NCBI GenBank assembly: GCA_963556145.1
Contig: OY744464.1
Span: 186,001-250,000, forward strand
Origin: Hygrocybe punicea
Lineage: Eukaryota; Basidiomycota; Agaricomycetes; Agaricales; Hygrophoraceae
Direction of reading: 5' to 3'
Length of the DNA stretch: 64,000 nt
Positions 42,795 through 55,494 of this stretch are shown one piece after another. Below the pieces are notes generated by a model. The model ran no database searches. It was not told where the DNA came from and saw nothing but the letters and a program-made list of their open reading frames with translations. How positions within the stretch are numbered: position 1 is the first letter of the stretch; every line of letters starts with the position of its first letter. The translations under genes were made by a program, and so were the position numbers.

Positions 42795-45165
42795 AATGAA
42801 GTGGATCACCCCAGAATTTACTAAGATCCTCGAGGACGGTTATCCTGATTTTAGGAGATCCACTGGTGAAGATTGTATTCGTGTCCTGAAAGGGATCAGG
42901 AAACTTTAAAAAAAATCAGCACAACAAACCAACACACAATGGCCCCCAAATATGCAACAGGTCTGTATATTCTAATACTACCCTTCAGATAAGCCTAACA
43001 GCATTATACCATGAATACAGAAAATTCAAACTTGGTACCACAATCATCGGTCAAAATTGGAGAGCGACACTGAGGATGCTCCGAAATATACAAAGAAGTG
43101 GAATGCAAGGTTGGTTACAAGAGAAAAGATGACCAAGGAAATTGACGCTAGGACGGTGGAGCTGTCTGGAGAAACTGGAGGAAAGCCCGGCTACATCAAG
43201 CACTATGGGAAAGCGTGGAGTGATATTTACGGTTCCTTGACCGAAGAGAAAAAACAAGAATTTGAAGCTCTTGCCAACGCCTGGAACCAGCAAGGTCCAC
43301 CCTTGGAAGTCAAACGACGGTACTAATAATCTTCTTTCGTCTGCATGATGCTAATCTTCTACCTTATCCAGCCGAGCAGCAAAAGATTTTGGTAAGATGG
43401 CGATGAAGTTTATGAAGGACATAGATGAGCAGATGGGAGTAAAAATATTCATGTTGGTGGGATATGAAGACGAAGATGGGACTGTAACCAAAGGAAAGTG
43501 GGTCGATTCCTGCTTTGTGTCAATCACGTACTTATCTTCCCTTCCTGTGAGGTTCGAGACACCGGCCCCGGTACACAAGAAGTTCATCGGCGTCTTCAAA
43601 AATAACGGGGATGACATTTGGACCAAATGGGATGAACATTTGGGGTCCCTTTTTAATCATGACGGTACGATTAGCCATTGTTCCATCTTTCCCATGTAAT
43701 GTATTCCAGATGAATCCGATGGAGTGAAGACCGACAGTGAAGACGATGATGGTGGTCCAACTACCAGATATGACAAAAGCCTGCCGTTCAAGCTTGAGAT
43801 CGATGAGGATGGTTTTCCTATGGTACCGAATGTGTCAACTATGTCATTGGTCGATGTAAGAAACATGTTTAGATCACTGATGACCATGTCATATCGTACG
43901 TACCTCGACGTTGGCCAAGCTTACTGTACTCATATTCATTTGAAGGTCAGATGTGCAACAACAGCGTCGTCACTGTTCCATGGGGAAAAATTGGACAAAA
44001 TCGAAACCAATACATCGAGGACATCTACTTTCCCTCTCACATAGAACTACGGGAACCGTGGAAAATGAAACTCGATGAACTTCGGACCGTCCACCAATTT
44101 TGGTTGCAACGGCAGAAACTCGGTGAAAAACCATTCTGATTTAAAACCGTCCTGAAGACCGACCAGCGAGCACCAAATGCATTCGTGCAAAAAAAGAAGA
44201 AGTTCCATGCTGCTGCTGCTTTGGCCAGGACCGATCGTTCGGCGCCATCAAACTCCAGTGGGGAAACGACATCTATTCCTGCCGGAGCTGCACAATCGAG
44301 TGCTATGGGAGCTGCACAATTGAATGCTATCGGACCTCGCAGATCCAAATTGAATGTTCCAGCATTAAAGACAGTCCACCCCAAGAAGAAAACAGAAAAT
44401 GCCGCCAATTCCAGCAAGGGAAAACAGAAAGCAGTCAGTAGCGAAGAGGGCGATGATAGTTGGAGTGACGAGAGTGCAAGTAGTGGTAGCTTTGATGGAC
44501 GTGGTGGCGACAGCGAGATGGATGACGATACATTGATGTTGAAGCTTCTGTGGATGAAAAAGAAGATGGAGAGACAAGCAAAGCAAAAGGAGCAAGCAGA
44601 ACAGGTAGCAGCACAGAACCGAGAGATGGCAAGACAGTTACAAGAAGTACAAGAGCGGGAGATGCGAGAGGCCCAGGAGAGGGAGGCACGAGAGGCGCGG
44701 GAGAGGGCTGCAGGGGAGGCACGCGAGGCACGAGACGCACAGGACAGGGAGGCACGAGAGGCGCGGGAGAGGGCGGAACGGGAGGCACGAGAGGCACAGG
44801 AGAGGGACGCACGAAAGGGCTGGGAGGAGGCCAGGAAGAAAGAGGCACGAGACGCCCAGGAGAGGGTGGCATGAGAGGCGCGGGAGAGGGCTGAAGGGGA
44901 GGCACGCGAGGCATGAGAGGCACAGGACAGGGAGGCACGAGAGGCGCGGGAGAGGGCGGAATGGGAGGCATGAGAGGCACAGGAGAGGGACGCACGAAAG
45001 GGCCAGGAGGAGTCCAGGAAGAAAGAGGCACGAGACGCCCAGGAGAGGGAGGCATGAGAGGCGCGGGAGAGGGAGACAAACGAGGCACGGGAGAGTGATG
45101 TTGCACAACAAAGACGCCCAGGGAAGTTGGACAGCTCAAGAAATGCTGGTAAAAATGCGAGGTAA
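42795..45165 (+). pseudogene. HMG-like, coiled-coil protein of the KDZ element, decayed
   Basis: Exons read in order: MKWITPEFTKILEDGY; TWYHNHRSKLE and PKYTKKWNARLVTREKM; GKPGYIKHYGKAWSDIYGSLTEEKKQEFEALANAWN, an HMG-box-like helical block; RAAKDFGKMAMKFMKDID; KKFIGVFKNNGDDIWTKWDEH; RYDKSLPFKLEIDEDGFPMVP; then VTVPWGKIGQNRNQYIED. A basic and Ser-rich linker leads to a long coiled coil of REAREARERAE repeats. Stops interrupt it: one near 42907, TGA at 44137 (expected Trp) and TGA at 44872, 44914, 44971 and 45055, after which the frame runs to TAA at 45163. Similar proteins accompany KDZ transposons in mushrooms. A DNA-bending or scaffold role is a guess. Confidence 0.65.
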
Positions 45166-45580
45166 AGCTATCCCGTTTGTGGGGATGCAGCTCACAATTT
45201 GCATTACCACAAGCAGTCAACCCTTGCGACGTTCTACACGGCGGAAATAGGCTTTGTTGAATGTGCCTAAAAAGGTGATATGTGGAATAAATCATAAATA
45301 TATAATACTTGTGTCAAGACGGTCCAACGTCACATGTCACCAGTGTTATGTCATGTTTGGATGACCCAACGTGACATAACATTTTCCTCTACCCATGCCT
45401 CTCAATGGTTCGGTGTTTATTACAAGGAATACATTTAACAGCAGAGGAGGCAGATGATGCATTGCGATGTCAGGAATATACATGAGTAGGAAGCAGTATG
45501 AATGATATGATCCTCCCGGCCACTTACGACGGCGTTTCAGGTCTGTGGAACGTAGTGGTGAATCTGTGTGAATGATCATA

Positions 45581-48500
45581 TCAGTGTATATACAAGTTGT
45601 TGAGGCAATTTATTGTATCTGAGTCTTCCCTCTGAGGACGTTTCACAGGGGGTGTCGGGGGTTGGGGTGATCCATCGAAATCATTATACACTGCATCACT
45701 GCCAGATGAGATGTCCATTTGATCGTCATCCTCTCCCTCGTCACTGTCCACACTCTGGGCATTTAACTTCCCCACCATCTCATTTCGATCCTCCTCCTCT
45801 TCGTCCTCCTCCTCTGCCCCATCCCCATCCGTCTCCTCCTCCTCTTCCTGCAGCTCCCCCTCCTCCTCCCCCTCCTCCTCCTCCCCCTCCTCCTCCTCCT
45901 CCCCCTCCTCGTCCTCCTCCCCCTCCTCCTGCACCTCCCCCGCCTGCACCCCCTTGCCCTGCACCGCGCCCTCCTCCCCCCCCTTCTTTTCCTGCTGCTT
46001 CCCCTCGTCACGGTCTACATCTTCCTCATTTGACATACCCAGGGGCATGATTAGACCGTCCTCATTCCACGAAGCTGCGTCATTTGAATTTCCCACCTGC
46101 TCAGGTGGATCCTCCTCATTTGGGCCAGCGACGTCCATTTCTTCTCCCGCATCTTCCCCAGCCACGTCGGCTGAATTTCCCACCATTACAGGTGGATCCT
46201 CTTCCCTCTCAGTGTCCACAGCCATGTCGTTTGCACATCCAACCGTTGCAGGTGGATCCTGGTTTTCCTCTGTGGCTACCTCTTCGCCAGCTGCATCCAC
46301 TAAATCTCCCACCTTCCTAGATGGATCATCCGCCTCTTCCTCACCATCGGTGCCCTCCCCTTTGTCGCACTCATTGTCTTTCGCCTTTTCCCGTGTATCT
46401 GTGTCATCCTGTACCTCGCCTTCACCGGTAGTTGTGTTGACGAGCAGAATTGGATGAGGTGGAAAATCTAAGCATTCAACAAGAATGGGACTGATGGGTT
46501 CCACTGGACGGGTCTGAATGTGTATTTTGGGGCCGGTCCAGAAGAATTCCGATGGTGGGATCTGAAGCAGCTCATTCAGCTTTGGCACCAAATCTGGCCA
46601 ATCGTTTTGAAAATGTCGGCGGACCGCTGACTCAACAGCTTTGGCTGTGCAATGTGCTGGTGCCTTCACAACCCCATCCTTGTCCCATTTATACCCAACA
46701 ATTGCAGCAGATAGTTCCAAAAGACTTCGTTGGAAAATGTAAGAGGGGCTGATCCAGTGGTCTTCCATGACGACAACAAAATGTTCCGCAAACCAGATTT
46801 GGAAACATCTATATCTGCATCGTGCAATATTCTGTTCCTCATGAATGTCAGCCGATATGGTATGGGTGTAGAACTTCCTGTTGATGATATCTGCAAGCTC
46901 AATCAGGTTTCCCACAATCACAAGGTCGAGGAAGCCGTCTTTGGTTTCGATCTTGGGCATATGAGACTTGGTAAAGACAGTAGCTGTGCAGTGAGCATTT
47001 TAATCTTCAGGAATTTGTAAACCTCGCCCAAAGTAGCTCACATGATGATTCGTGGTTCCCCGTGAAGTACTCCATCCACATGGTGAGAAGTCGGCGCAGA
47101 AATGTACGTGTCACATTATGCTCCGTGTTTGTGATGGTATGACTCATCACGAAAGTATGGATAATCCCATAACAGGTATCCCGTATAGTTGACGTCGCAT
47201 AGAGATGATGCCCATTCACAATGGAGTGCTCCACACCGAGGACATAATGTGGGGTGCATGGCCTCATGTAACTGTGTGTTTCAGCACACATCCGAGTTGT
47301 CACGAAATATATTCCCACTTACAGCACTGAACCCTTTGTGAGCAGTAATCCTTCTGCTTCCCACAAGCCTTTCCCACCATGTTTTCTCGGCTCCCACTCC
47401 TGAGGATAGGCCTTGTTAGTCGCAAGATTGCCCGCCTTGCGATCCCATTCGGCATCCCTTCGAGGCCTCATGAGGACCCAGTACTTTGCGCCAGTCCTGA
47501 CAATAACCACCGTGCCAAAGCCATCATCATCTACGTGTGTCCAAGAAATGGCTTGAGCTGTCGCTGCCGTTCCCCAAGCCAAATCGTCATTTAAAGGCTG
47601 CTCGCGGACAAACCCCGGTTGGCCGCAGGTTTCGTGCCAAGCAACCTCAGATGATGAAAAGGACCTTTTCAGGAATAGACAGGTAAATCTCGTGTTCGAT
47701 CTTCGAAACAAGGTTGCTCACCGAAATTTTGGAGGTGGGTCCAACGTCATATGACCCATGGGAAGGTCAAGGAAATTGAAAACCCTTTCGTTGTCAGGGT
47801 CAAGCGCAAGCTGATATAATGTCTCCAATGTGCCAGGTTTGTTCATATTCTCGATATTAGGCACCAATCGCAATTCAGCAACTAACAAAGGCACTTTAGT
47901 CGCTATGCCCAGACATCGCTCCGGAAACGGACCTTGCACTGAACGAATGGACGACAAAGACCCCAATGTCTCCAAACCTTCTCTATCAAACTCCACTGTT
48001 TCTACAGGGGCATTGAGCACGAGGATGTGACGATGATGAAAGATTCCTTGAATTGTTGCAGCATCCATCGAGTTGAAGATGTTCCATTCCACCACGAACA
48101 CACATGATGCATGAGGATCATACATTTGTTCTCTTGCACTGGGCAGCCGATGTGGAGGAACCCCATCAATGTAACTGGATCGGATCATTTCATATGTTTC
48201 CCGCAACAATGCATGTTCCACTTTTGCCTGTATCGTGCTTACCAGTTAACAATCAAACAGTACAAAAATCAGACATCAACGTACAACGACGGATGGTGAA
48301 TAGTGCACATGTTCAATGGGTTCGTGTACAGCGTCACCATCATACATCATGAGATGAACACCCTCTGATGCTCGCTTTATGAATCATCAGTGGGGTGGCA
48401 CGTTATCGAACAACAAAAGACACACAATGGGTGCTGGACGGCTGAGCAAATCAGGTTCCCCATAATCCTATCAAAATATTCATTCATGACAAATGACACG

Positions 48501-49011
48501 TTCTTGAATCACTTACATCTCCGGTAAGGTTGATGATCACGTTCACTTTCTCTGGCGCTTTCTTATAGTCATCCTCGTCATCATCGTCATCTTCATCCTC
48601 AAGATCATCACGTTTCTTGGACTTGGGATAACTTCTTGTCGACCAGCGAGTGGATCTTTTCTTCCTCCGATAGGACCTCCCCAGCACAATTACGACTTTC
48701 TCTTCCTTCTGGACTTTCTCTGCCTTCTGCTTCTCCTTGCCTTTCGAAGAGTCCCCAACCTTGTCCAACATTTTGGCCTGGCTTCGGGTCAACATGGAGC
48801 TCTGTCCACCTGAAGCAAGCTCCTTCGATGGTCCACCCCTCTTCTTCCTTGTTAATTTCAATTGAAGCGGTTCATCATCGCTGGACAGAGGGTTGCCTGA
48901 TGCAGGCTTGTCATTCTTTGCCTTGGGGTCTGTTGGAACATTTTGTTTCGTTGCCACCGTAAGCTGACTAGCAGAGTTGGTCAGGTCATCCACTTCCTTA
49001 TCTTGCAACAT
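45581..49011 (-). CDS. JmjC-like 2-oxoglutarate oxygenase with acidic tail
   Basis: Multi-exon minus-strand gene. The N-terminal exon (48517-49011) is basic and disordered (LTRKKRGGPSKEL, GRSYRRKKRSTRWSTRSY, then an acidic run). The next exons read DYGEPDLLSRPAPIVCLLL, HYSPSVVV and KVEHALLRETYEMI, then the oxygenase core: FHHRHILVLN, FDREGLETLGSL, VFNFLDLPMG, SWTHVDDDGFGTVVIV (HxD iron ligands), GAKYWVLMRP, and MRPCTPHYVLGVEHSIVNGHHLYATST with the distal His. The C-terminus (45581-46960) carries a helical domain and then a long Glu/Asp tract. Two adjacent TGA codons (48384-48389) fall in the assumed frame unless a very short intron removes them. Likely a nuclear oxygenase; substrate unknown. 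Confidence 0.65.
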
Positions 49012-50640
49012 CTGTTGTCAGTCCCAGCAATAAATGTAGAGACAGGCGGCGTACTGTCAAAACAAAACCAACTAAAGTCCTGTTCCGTTCCCTGGACGCT
49101 GTCCTCCAACAAATCATATTCTTGGAGGAATACATTGAGCTCCTGCATCGCCGAAGATCCTAAACATATTCTTGTAATGGCCCTCCAAAGCGCCCTCTCC
49201 GTTTTGGCAAGGAATGAAGGCCTTTCATTGCCCAAGGCAAACGTGATCTTTTCCTTATGTCAACTACGTCCAAGTTGGCACAAATAATGGACTCACTGCC
49301 ATGAGAGATGGCCGTGCATGAGATTCATGATTGAAACGTCGTGGGAGAAGAGTAATTAGGGGTGACAGTGTGAGGCTTAGGTGGAATAGATTTCTCATCC
49401 GATCATACATTAAACCTCCGAAAGACTTGGTGGTGAGGGCATTGACAAATGAGTCTTGCAACGGTAGATCAACACTCTTGGCCATCCTGAAACCATGTGA
49501 ATTATTTATTTGCGGCAGGCGTAATGTGATTGTAACGCAATCCCAACCTCTGTAGCTTCTCCACCCATGTTGTGAAGTCGCAGTCTACATATGAGTTGCC
49601 CTGTTTTTGTACAAAATCTGACACACGTTTCATATAGGACATACGTCACATACCTGGCCAAACCACGTGAATGAGAATGCAAGAAGCTCTAGATTGAGGA
49701 GGATCTGGTTGACGTCGGAGGATTCAAGGTTGACAGATGCATGGTAAAGGATCCGGATGTTCATTTCTACTTCTTTTTGGGCTGGTGTCAAGTGTGCTGG
49801 GAGAGCGACTGCAAAGATAGGGATGGTGTCCATACTGGACACCACTTTCTGCAGCACTGCCACGGCTGAAACACCCACCACTTCTTGATCTTGTTGCGTG
49901 ATTAATAGACTTTTGCATGTCATACGAAGCTTCGTGATCGGCTTACTCCAGTCTCTCAGAAATTTGTAGAGCTTCAAGACGGTGTGCAAACGTCAACTTA
50001 AAACGTCTGCCCAAATGTGAATGGTGAACTCACCTTGGTCAACTTCTCGCTCATCTCTGGTTTCGCTGATCTCCGAATTACTTTGAAACTTGGATGACGA
50101 GGCAACCCAACAGCGTCCATGAGCTTATCGAGCAGGGTATAGCGAAGGATTGAGTGAGCCGCTACCAGGAGGTCATTCCGGTACACAGTAGTCCACCTTG
50201 CCACATCACGCATAGCAGAGCCATCAGCAGAGAGGTATTCTTGGATGGTTTGGGCTTTACGTGAGATTTCACCTGTGGGATTCACATAATCCAATTGCTT
50301 TGCCAGGGCCTAGCAGACAAGTTGACCGTCAATGTTACAAGGTGGGAGATTTGACGCACCATCACAGCCAAGGTGGACGGTGTGTTTCCTAGAGCAGACT
50401 GATTGCCAATTAAGGTTACGATAGCCTTCTCAAGTGAATCTTCAGCAAGAGGCGTGCCATTGACCCACGGGAAGTCCTGGAACACATTCATGCTTCGGAA
50501 ATTACTGCCAGACATTACAGACGCATGTAGAGAAGCGATTGACGGCGCCGAGGTGCTTGCTGATGACGACATTGCCAAAATGTTCAATTCGAGTGTATCT
50601 GAGAGCAATTCAAGAGAGGCTGAGGCTAGATGATAAGGGT
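48981..50640 (-). CDS. hypothetical multi-exon protein of the KDZ element
   Basis: Minus-strand exons with strong protein character: MSSSASTSAPSIASLHASV, NVFQDFPWVNGTPLAEDSLEKAIVTLIG, LDYVNPTGEISRKAQTIQEYL, WTTVYRNDLLVAAHSILRY, LYKFLRDWSKPITKLRMTCK, QKVVSSMDTIPIFAVALPAH, VNLESSDVNQILLNLELLAF, NSYVDCDFTTWVEKLQR, FVNALTTKSFGGLMYDRM and ERALWRAITRICLGSSAMQEL. It looks all-helical. I know of no named domain. It ends close to the start of the JmjC-like gene on the same strand, so the two may be one transcript or even one protein. Confidence 0.5.
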
Positions 50641-50965
50641 GCAGAAGGTAAAAAAAAAAAAGACGTGTCACGGTTTACTGTGATCACGTGTGACCACATC
50701 ACGTGAATTGCCACATTTAAGTACACATTTCGAATTGACTGAGTTGTCAATGTGACAGAGTTATCAATGTAAAGCCATGGAAGTTCTCCGAACACTGTCT
50801 AACACTGTCTAGCTATCTGTTAGTTGAAACTCATATGCCTTCGTCGTCCGTGAATGAGGATAACGAGATTTAGTTCCACAGAGGTTTCTGACTACAGTCG
50901 TACAAAGCATGCAACGGTAGCTGTCGTACTTTTACGTTAGGATGATATCTCCCTTGGCACAATAG

Positions 50966-52524
50966 CTAATTCCATCTCCATTCCTGTGATGCCCAAAACT
51001 CAGCATTCATCTCCCTTACAAACACATTGTGTCGGCTCCAGGTGGGCTTGTCAATGTTGAGACGGTCATGTACCATGTTTCGCATATAATGCGCCATGCA
51101 TATTCTTTCACCGCCCTCCCATCTGCCTACACTGTGACTGAGAACCTTGCCACAAATTTCGATGACGGTTCCTGGCGAATAAGAGAACGTAGCATCCAAC
51201 TCAGGGATGGCTAGTTCCACGTTCATATGTGTCCCACAACTCGCCAGCAAATCATACCATTCTGGACACCCTCCAGCATCTCTGTGTCGAGTTGTAATCC
51301 TGTTAACGATAACGGCGATTCCAGTGTAAACAGATGTCCACTCCTTAGCATTTTCGTGTGTTTCCACGTTCTTGATCGTTTCGCCGTCCCGGATTTTTGA
51401 CAGCCAGAAGGCCAGCTGTGTACAATGACTGATGGGTTAACGCAGTAATTGCGTTGAAGATCAGCTCGCTGGGTTCGATTGCAGCCATCCACATGGTGGC
51501 TTCAGTTGTTCGAAGAGTTGTCGACGTGATCAACCTATCGGTAAGTCGCTGAAAAAACAGGCGGTCAGCTCATGTAAAACAGACGACTAACTAAAGGTGT
51601 TACCTCTCTACCCTGAGCAAACCATGCTGCGGTGAAATCCACTGATCCTGGGTGAAATCGTGGGTTTGGAGGTGGAAAGAAAATGTTTGGATCTTTCCTC
51701 CATTGCGGATCTTTCCCTTTCTCAAGTTTTTTGAGGGACTCTGAATAGGATTCTTCCAGAATTTCGGTTATCATTTCAGCACTGACATTCAATTCCTCCT
51801 GTGTCGCAGTGGGTACTGTCAAAAACCATATTTCCGGGGGGCAAGTGACTCACAATACGTCTTGGAGTTACAACATCAGGTAGATACCTGACCAAAATTG
51901 AACCACACGTGTCGATTACTGTAGCTGGTTCATTCACATGTCCGATGTGAATCTCCTGAAAAAACCTGAGTAGGTTTTCATTGTCAGCATCCGAAGTGTC
52001 CTTGATATTCTTCACTCGATTTGCCAGTCTATTCGCATCCAAGGGCACAATTACTTTGAGGCAAGATGTCAGTCTAAATATGCCGACTTTCATGGCAGCA
52101 ACGTACTAGGGTTCAAAATCGCGGCTGCCACAGTGAGGAGAACCCTCTCCAGTTTGGATTCTGAGACCATGTCCGACTTGGAGAATGTTTCGCAATCTGG
52201 GGCCGAATCTCCCAAGACCTTGCTAACTGGAAGCTGATCCCTCAGCATCATCAAATGTGATCTACAAAACATGTAAGATATGACATTGAAGCAGCATGGA
52301 TCTGACCTCAGCCGTTTGCATTCCTCTACAGGAGACTTCGGAGGGCGCATGCCCGACTTCCTATAATACGATGTAGTGTTTGAGAGGATTCTTCTCAGCC
52401 TCGTCCACATATGTTTCTTTAGATTTGGAGCGAGACCACAATCCTTTGTTTTCATGTTGACGGAAAGCGAGGCTTCCATTGCCTTGGATTGTGCATTCTT
52501 TGAGGGGATTCTGTCGGCGTACAT
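50966..52524 (-). CDS. TET/JBP-family 2-oxoglutarate dioxygenase
   Basis: Multi-exon minus-strand gene. The N-terminal part is basic (MYADRIPSKNAQ, HMWTRLRRILSNTTSYY). Then come LTSCLKVIVPLDANRL, GSILVRYLPDVVTPRR, AEMITEILEESYSESLKKL and FHPGSVDFTAAWFAQGRE. The core reads EWTSVYTGIAVIVNRITTRH-RDAGG, with H-x-D iron ligands, then EWYDLLASCGTHMNVELAIP, FSYSPGTVIEICGKVLSHSV and GRWEGGERICMAHYMR, which holds the distal His and the Arg that binds 2-oxoglutarate. These residues and the NR-T-H-D layout are hallmarks of fungal TET/JBP enzymes, which oxidise 5-methylcytosine. No stop is seen in the core. The join near 52090 is not fully resolved. Carriage by a KDZ element fits reports of such links in mushrooms. 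Confidence 0.8.
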
Positions 52525-52835
52525 AATGGTTGAGAAGTGAGATTGGTTGAGAATTGGGAAGGTCAGTTTTAGTACACATGGTGGCCTCGAGGCGGTATAA
52601 TTTAATAAGGTGTTATTATGGTTAGAACTTTTAGCATTTAATAATTTGCTGCATACAGCAATTTCACCATGTCACAAGAACGACCAACTATGATATAACA
52701 CACAATATAGCACAAAAAATGGCAATGCCGAGCAGATTCAGTGTATATACATATACAGACCATGCACATTTATAAGCTGATTGATACCTGTGCCGTTTGG
52801 TGAATGATATAATAGTCAAAAGTACAGCAAGACTT
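52525..52835. other. non-coding spacer in the KDZ element
   Basis: AT-rich; no gene supported. Probably the promoter of the TET/JBP gene and the 3' side of the next minus-strand candidate. Confidence 0.45.
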
Positions 52836-53330
52836 ACTTTTCTTGACGTCAACAAGGCCACCAGGCCCACTACAGGGAGGTTGCCTGGCAAGGAAATCAG
52901 GGGGATTCACCCGCCCTTTCATTCCAGGTTGACCGGCAGCGGCAAGCGCCCATTTCTGAGGACGGGCCACCACCGGTTTGGCACGCACTGATGCCACAAC
53001 TTGCGCTATGAAGGAGTGGTCTGAAATAAGTAAAATTGTCAGCAAGCCTATTCACCGTGACAAAACATGATGGACAGAGCAGCTGTAATGAAAGTGAATC
53101 ACTACTAAAAGCGCAATATTAAAATGAGAAGACACACACCTTGGATGCAAATGGGTATACCGCCAGGCCTGTTGCAAGGAGGTTGCCTGGCAAGCAAATC
53201 GGTGAGATTCACCCGCCTTTTCATTCCAGGTTGACTGGCAGCAGCAAGCACCCATGTCCCAGGACCGGCCACCATCGGTTTGGCACGTACTGATTCCACA
53301 ATTAATGCATGTGGAAACCTTGGCAGGAAG
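52836..53330 (-). CDS. hypothetical gene with a duplicated exon
   Basis: Two minus-strand blocks about 300 bp apart encode near-copies of one 50-residue segment. Block one (about 52840-53000) has VRAKPVVARP, LAAAGQPGMKGRVN and LARQPPCSGPGG. Block two (about 53150-53310) has VRAKPMVAGP, LAAASQPGMKRRVN and LARQPPCNRPGG. The conserved Cys, Pro and Gly suggest a small structural motif. Flanking sequence looks intronic. The full gene structure and function are not known. Confidence 0.4.
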
Positions 53331-53913
53331 CTGTAGAAGATCAATCGCAGTGACAAACAATCAGTCACTTACGAATATTCTAAGTGAATGGCATTCAGCA
53401 GAGACATAACAAACCACTCACCATTCGGGTAGAAGAATGATATGTAACCTAAAGTGCGTGGCATCCCATAATGCGAAATTGTTGCCCGGTACAACAATCT
53501 CGCAGTGTGGGATGTACAATGATGAGGGGGAAAACAACGAAGGATGGGAAAAAGAATTTAATCAGCGCTTGTGATTGGTTGTATTTGTTCACGTGACAAA
53601 CGTGGTTGGTTTTCATCACGTGAAATGACTTGACTCACATGATGTGGCCAAGTTTGGATGGTGACAAGTCACGTCCGTGACTCGTTGTTGTGTGCATTCA
53701 TATACTGGCTAGGAAAGTCGTAAATGGCAGTGTTGCAAAGGCCCATAGTTACGGAAACGTCAGTACTGTATATTGTTACATTTGAAATTCATGCTCTGGG
53801 CAGGAAGCTTGTGAATGGCACTTTGTTGCACAAATGTTTAATTACAGCGTCGCTGCCGAATAATGAACACCTTTGCCTTGATTTCAACTGTATATGTGGG
53901 CGGTTGGTGAAAA
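53331..53913. other. spacer in the KDZ element
   Basis: Contains several CACGTGA/TCACGTG words (about 53590-53680), which also occur near 50685 and 54655 and may be shared promoter elements. No gene supported. Confidence 0.4.
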
Positions 53914-54645
53914 TTAACGTTCACAGGTTTCACCGACAATCAAGGGATGTAGCACACCTGCAACAAACCCAGTGGTGAGGTGAATGAAATATCCCATACG
54001 CATATGAACATTTTCATCCACACCAAACATGTGTGGCCAGCCTCCTTTCAGGAACGGCGTTCGTGCATGGCCTGCGTCTTCCGATCGCATCATGCCGAGC
54101 CATCGGACAGAATATTGTTCTTGTTCGGTGACGGCCGCATGAAAAGACACGAATAGATTTCAGGCACATCCTAAACAATCAAAAGTGGGGTCAGTGTAAT
54201 GTTGTAAACACACTGGGGGAAGCATTCAATGTCGTGAAAAGCAGCAGCTTTACCAGGCTGCATGTCAACAAGAACCGCCATAAATGCAGCGTTCCACATT
54301 TCCCTGGTACAGCGCCCTACCAAGGATACAACGGCGCTGTCATTTGCTGCCGTACTAGTGATTATTGCCATGCAGCAAGATGGTAGTGTGTTGGAATCAA
54401 GAGAACTTACCTTGGCCAACGTTGATGGTGCGACTCAGGATGTGATGGAATAAGGTGATTTCTGACCAAATAAAAACAAATGCCCATTTTAGGGTATCAT
54501 ATCTACTAGAAAACATAGAATAATGGCTACGTGGGGAATGAGCAATCTCATAGAGGATGTGCAATTTGTGCAGTGCTGCTATGACCTCTTCTTTGCTATC
54601 CAATTTCCCTACTGCGTTAAATGTGTCCAACAGCGGCGTGACCAC
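53914..54645 (-). CDS. hypothetical gene of the KDZ element
   Basis: Three minus-strand segments have coding character: LLDTFNAVGKLDSKEEVIAALHKLHILYEIAH, then VSLVGRCTREMWNAAFMAVLVDMQPGKAAAF, then VRWLGMMRSEDAGHARTPFLKGGWPHMFGVDENVHMRM. Intron borders are not settled. No family recognised. Confidence 0.4.
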
Positions 54646-55494
54646 ATTACATGTGACCCGGCATCACATGATTGAACAGCTCTCTTTGTTCTCAACCATC
54701 ACGTGCATAACCTCACATCAATCGAATATGCCATCTCTCCTACTCCCCGTCCTTTTCACCGTCTCTGGTGGAAACACCTACCACAAATCTCTGGAAGGGA
54801 CCACATCTGTTGAGTTTGAATGCAAAGGATCATGGTAAGTCATCATGTTCAGCATCCTAATCATCACTCACTGTCGTATACAAGTGTTTGTTGTATTTTG
54901 ACAGAGGACAGCTCTGTGACCATGCAACTATTGGTGGAATGTGATGTTGTCAGTTGCCAGGTGATTGTCAGTCTTCAACAGCCCACCCTTGATATTCAAG
55001 TAATTTTGTAGGCCACCAAACCAAATGAAGAGCAGATATGCGGCTTGGTATTGTATGTGCTTGTTTCTCGGCATGTGGATAAAGCCACATGTGTGTTTTT
55101 AGGCAGAGAGAACAATGGTACGCCACCATTTCAATAAGCTTACATGTGACTGCAATTGATACTCAGAGATTGTTTCAAAACATCAAATTGGCATTTATTT
55201 CGACAACGAGCATGCATCCTGGACATCAGATATGTATGCGGATTTGCTCAGTTTGCTCACCAGTACACTGGGCGAAAGTAGCATCAAGTATTTACAGTGA
55301 GTATCACACATTCATCATACCACAACTAATCTCTACTTCAACAGAAATGACATCGAAACCAATGGCCGATTTTTGCAGTTGAATGAAAGGCCAGATGCGG
55401 TCATGTACATCACATTGCCATGGCCAGGCCTGTCACTCACCTCAGGTGTTCTAGGGTTGAAAACACGTGTACTGTTGCAAAATACTCAGAGCGG
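54646..55494. other. region upstream of the Ulp1-like gene
   Basis: May hold early exons. A short open piece starts MPSLLLPVLFTV (54728) and ends at a good donor GTAAGT near 54836. Another piece lies after an acceptor near 54903. Their frames do not join cleanly to the protease domain, so they are left unassigned. Confidence 0.35.

Noticed and set aside
44435..45295. 286-codon minus-strand Pro/Leu-rich frame
   Set aside because: Antisense of the coiled-coil repeat of the HMG-like gene; composition mirrors that repeat.
45613..46457. Pro-rich forward frames opposite the JmjC-like gene
   Set aside because: Antisense of the Glu/Asp-coding tract of the minus-strand gene.
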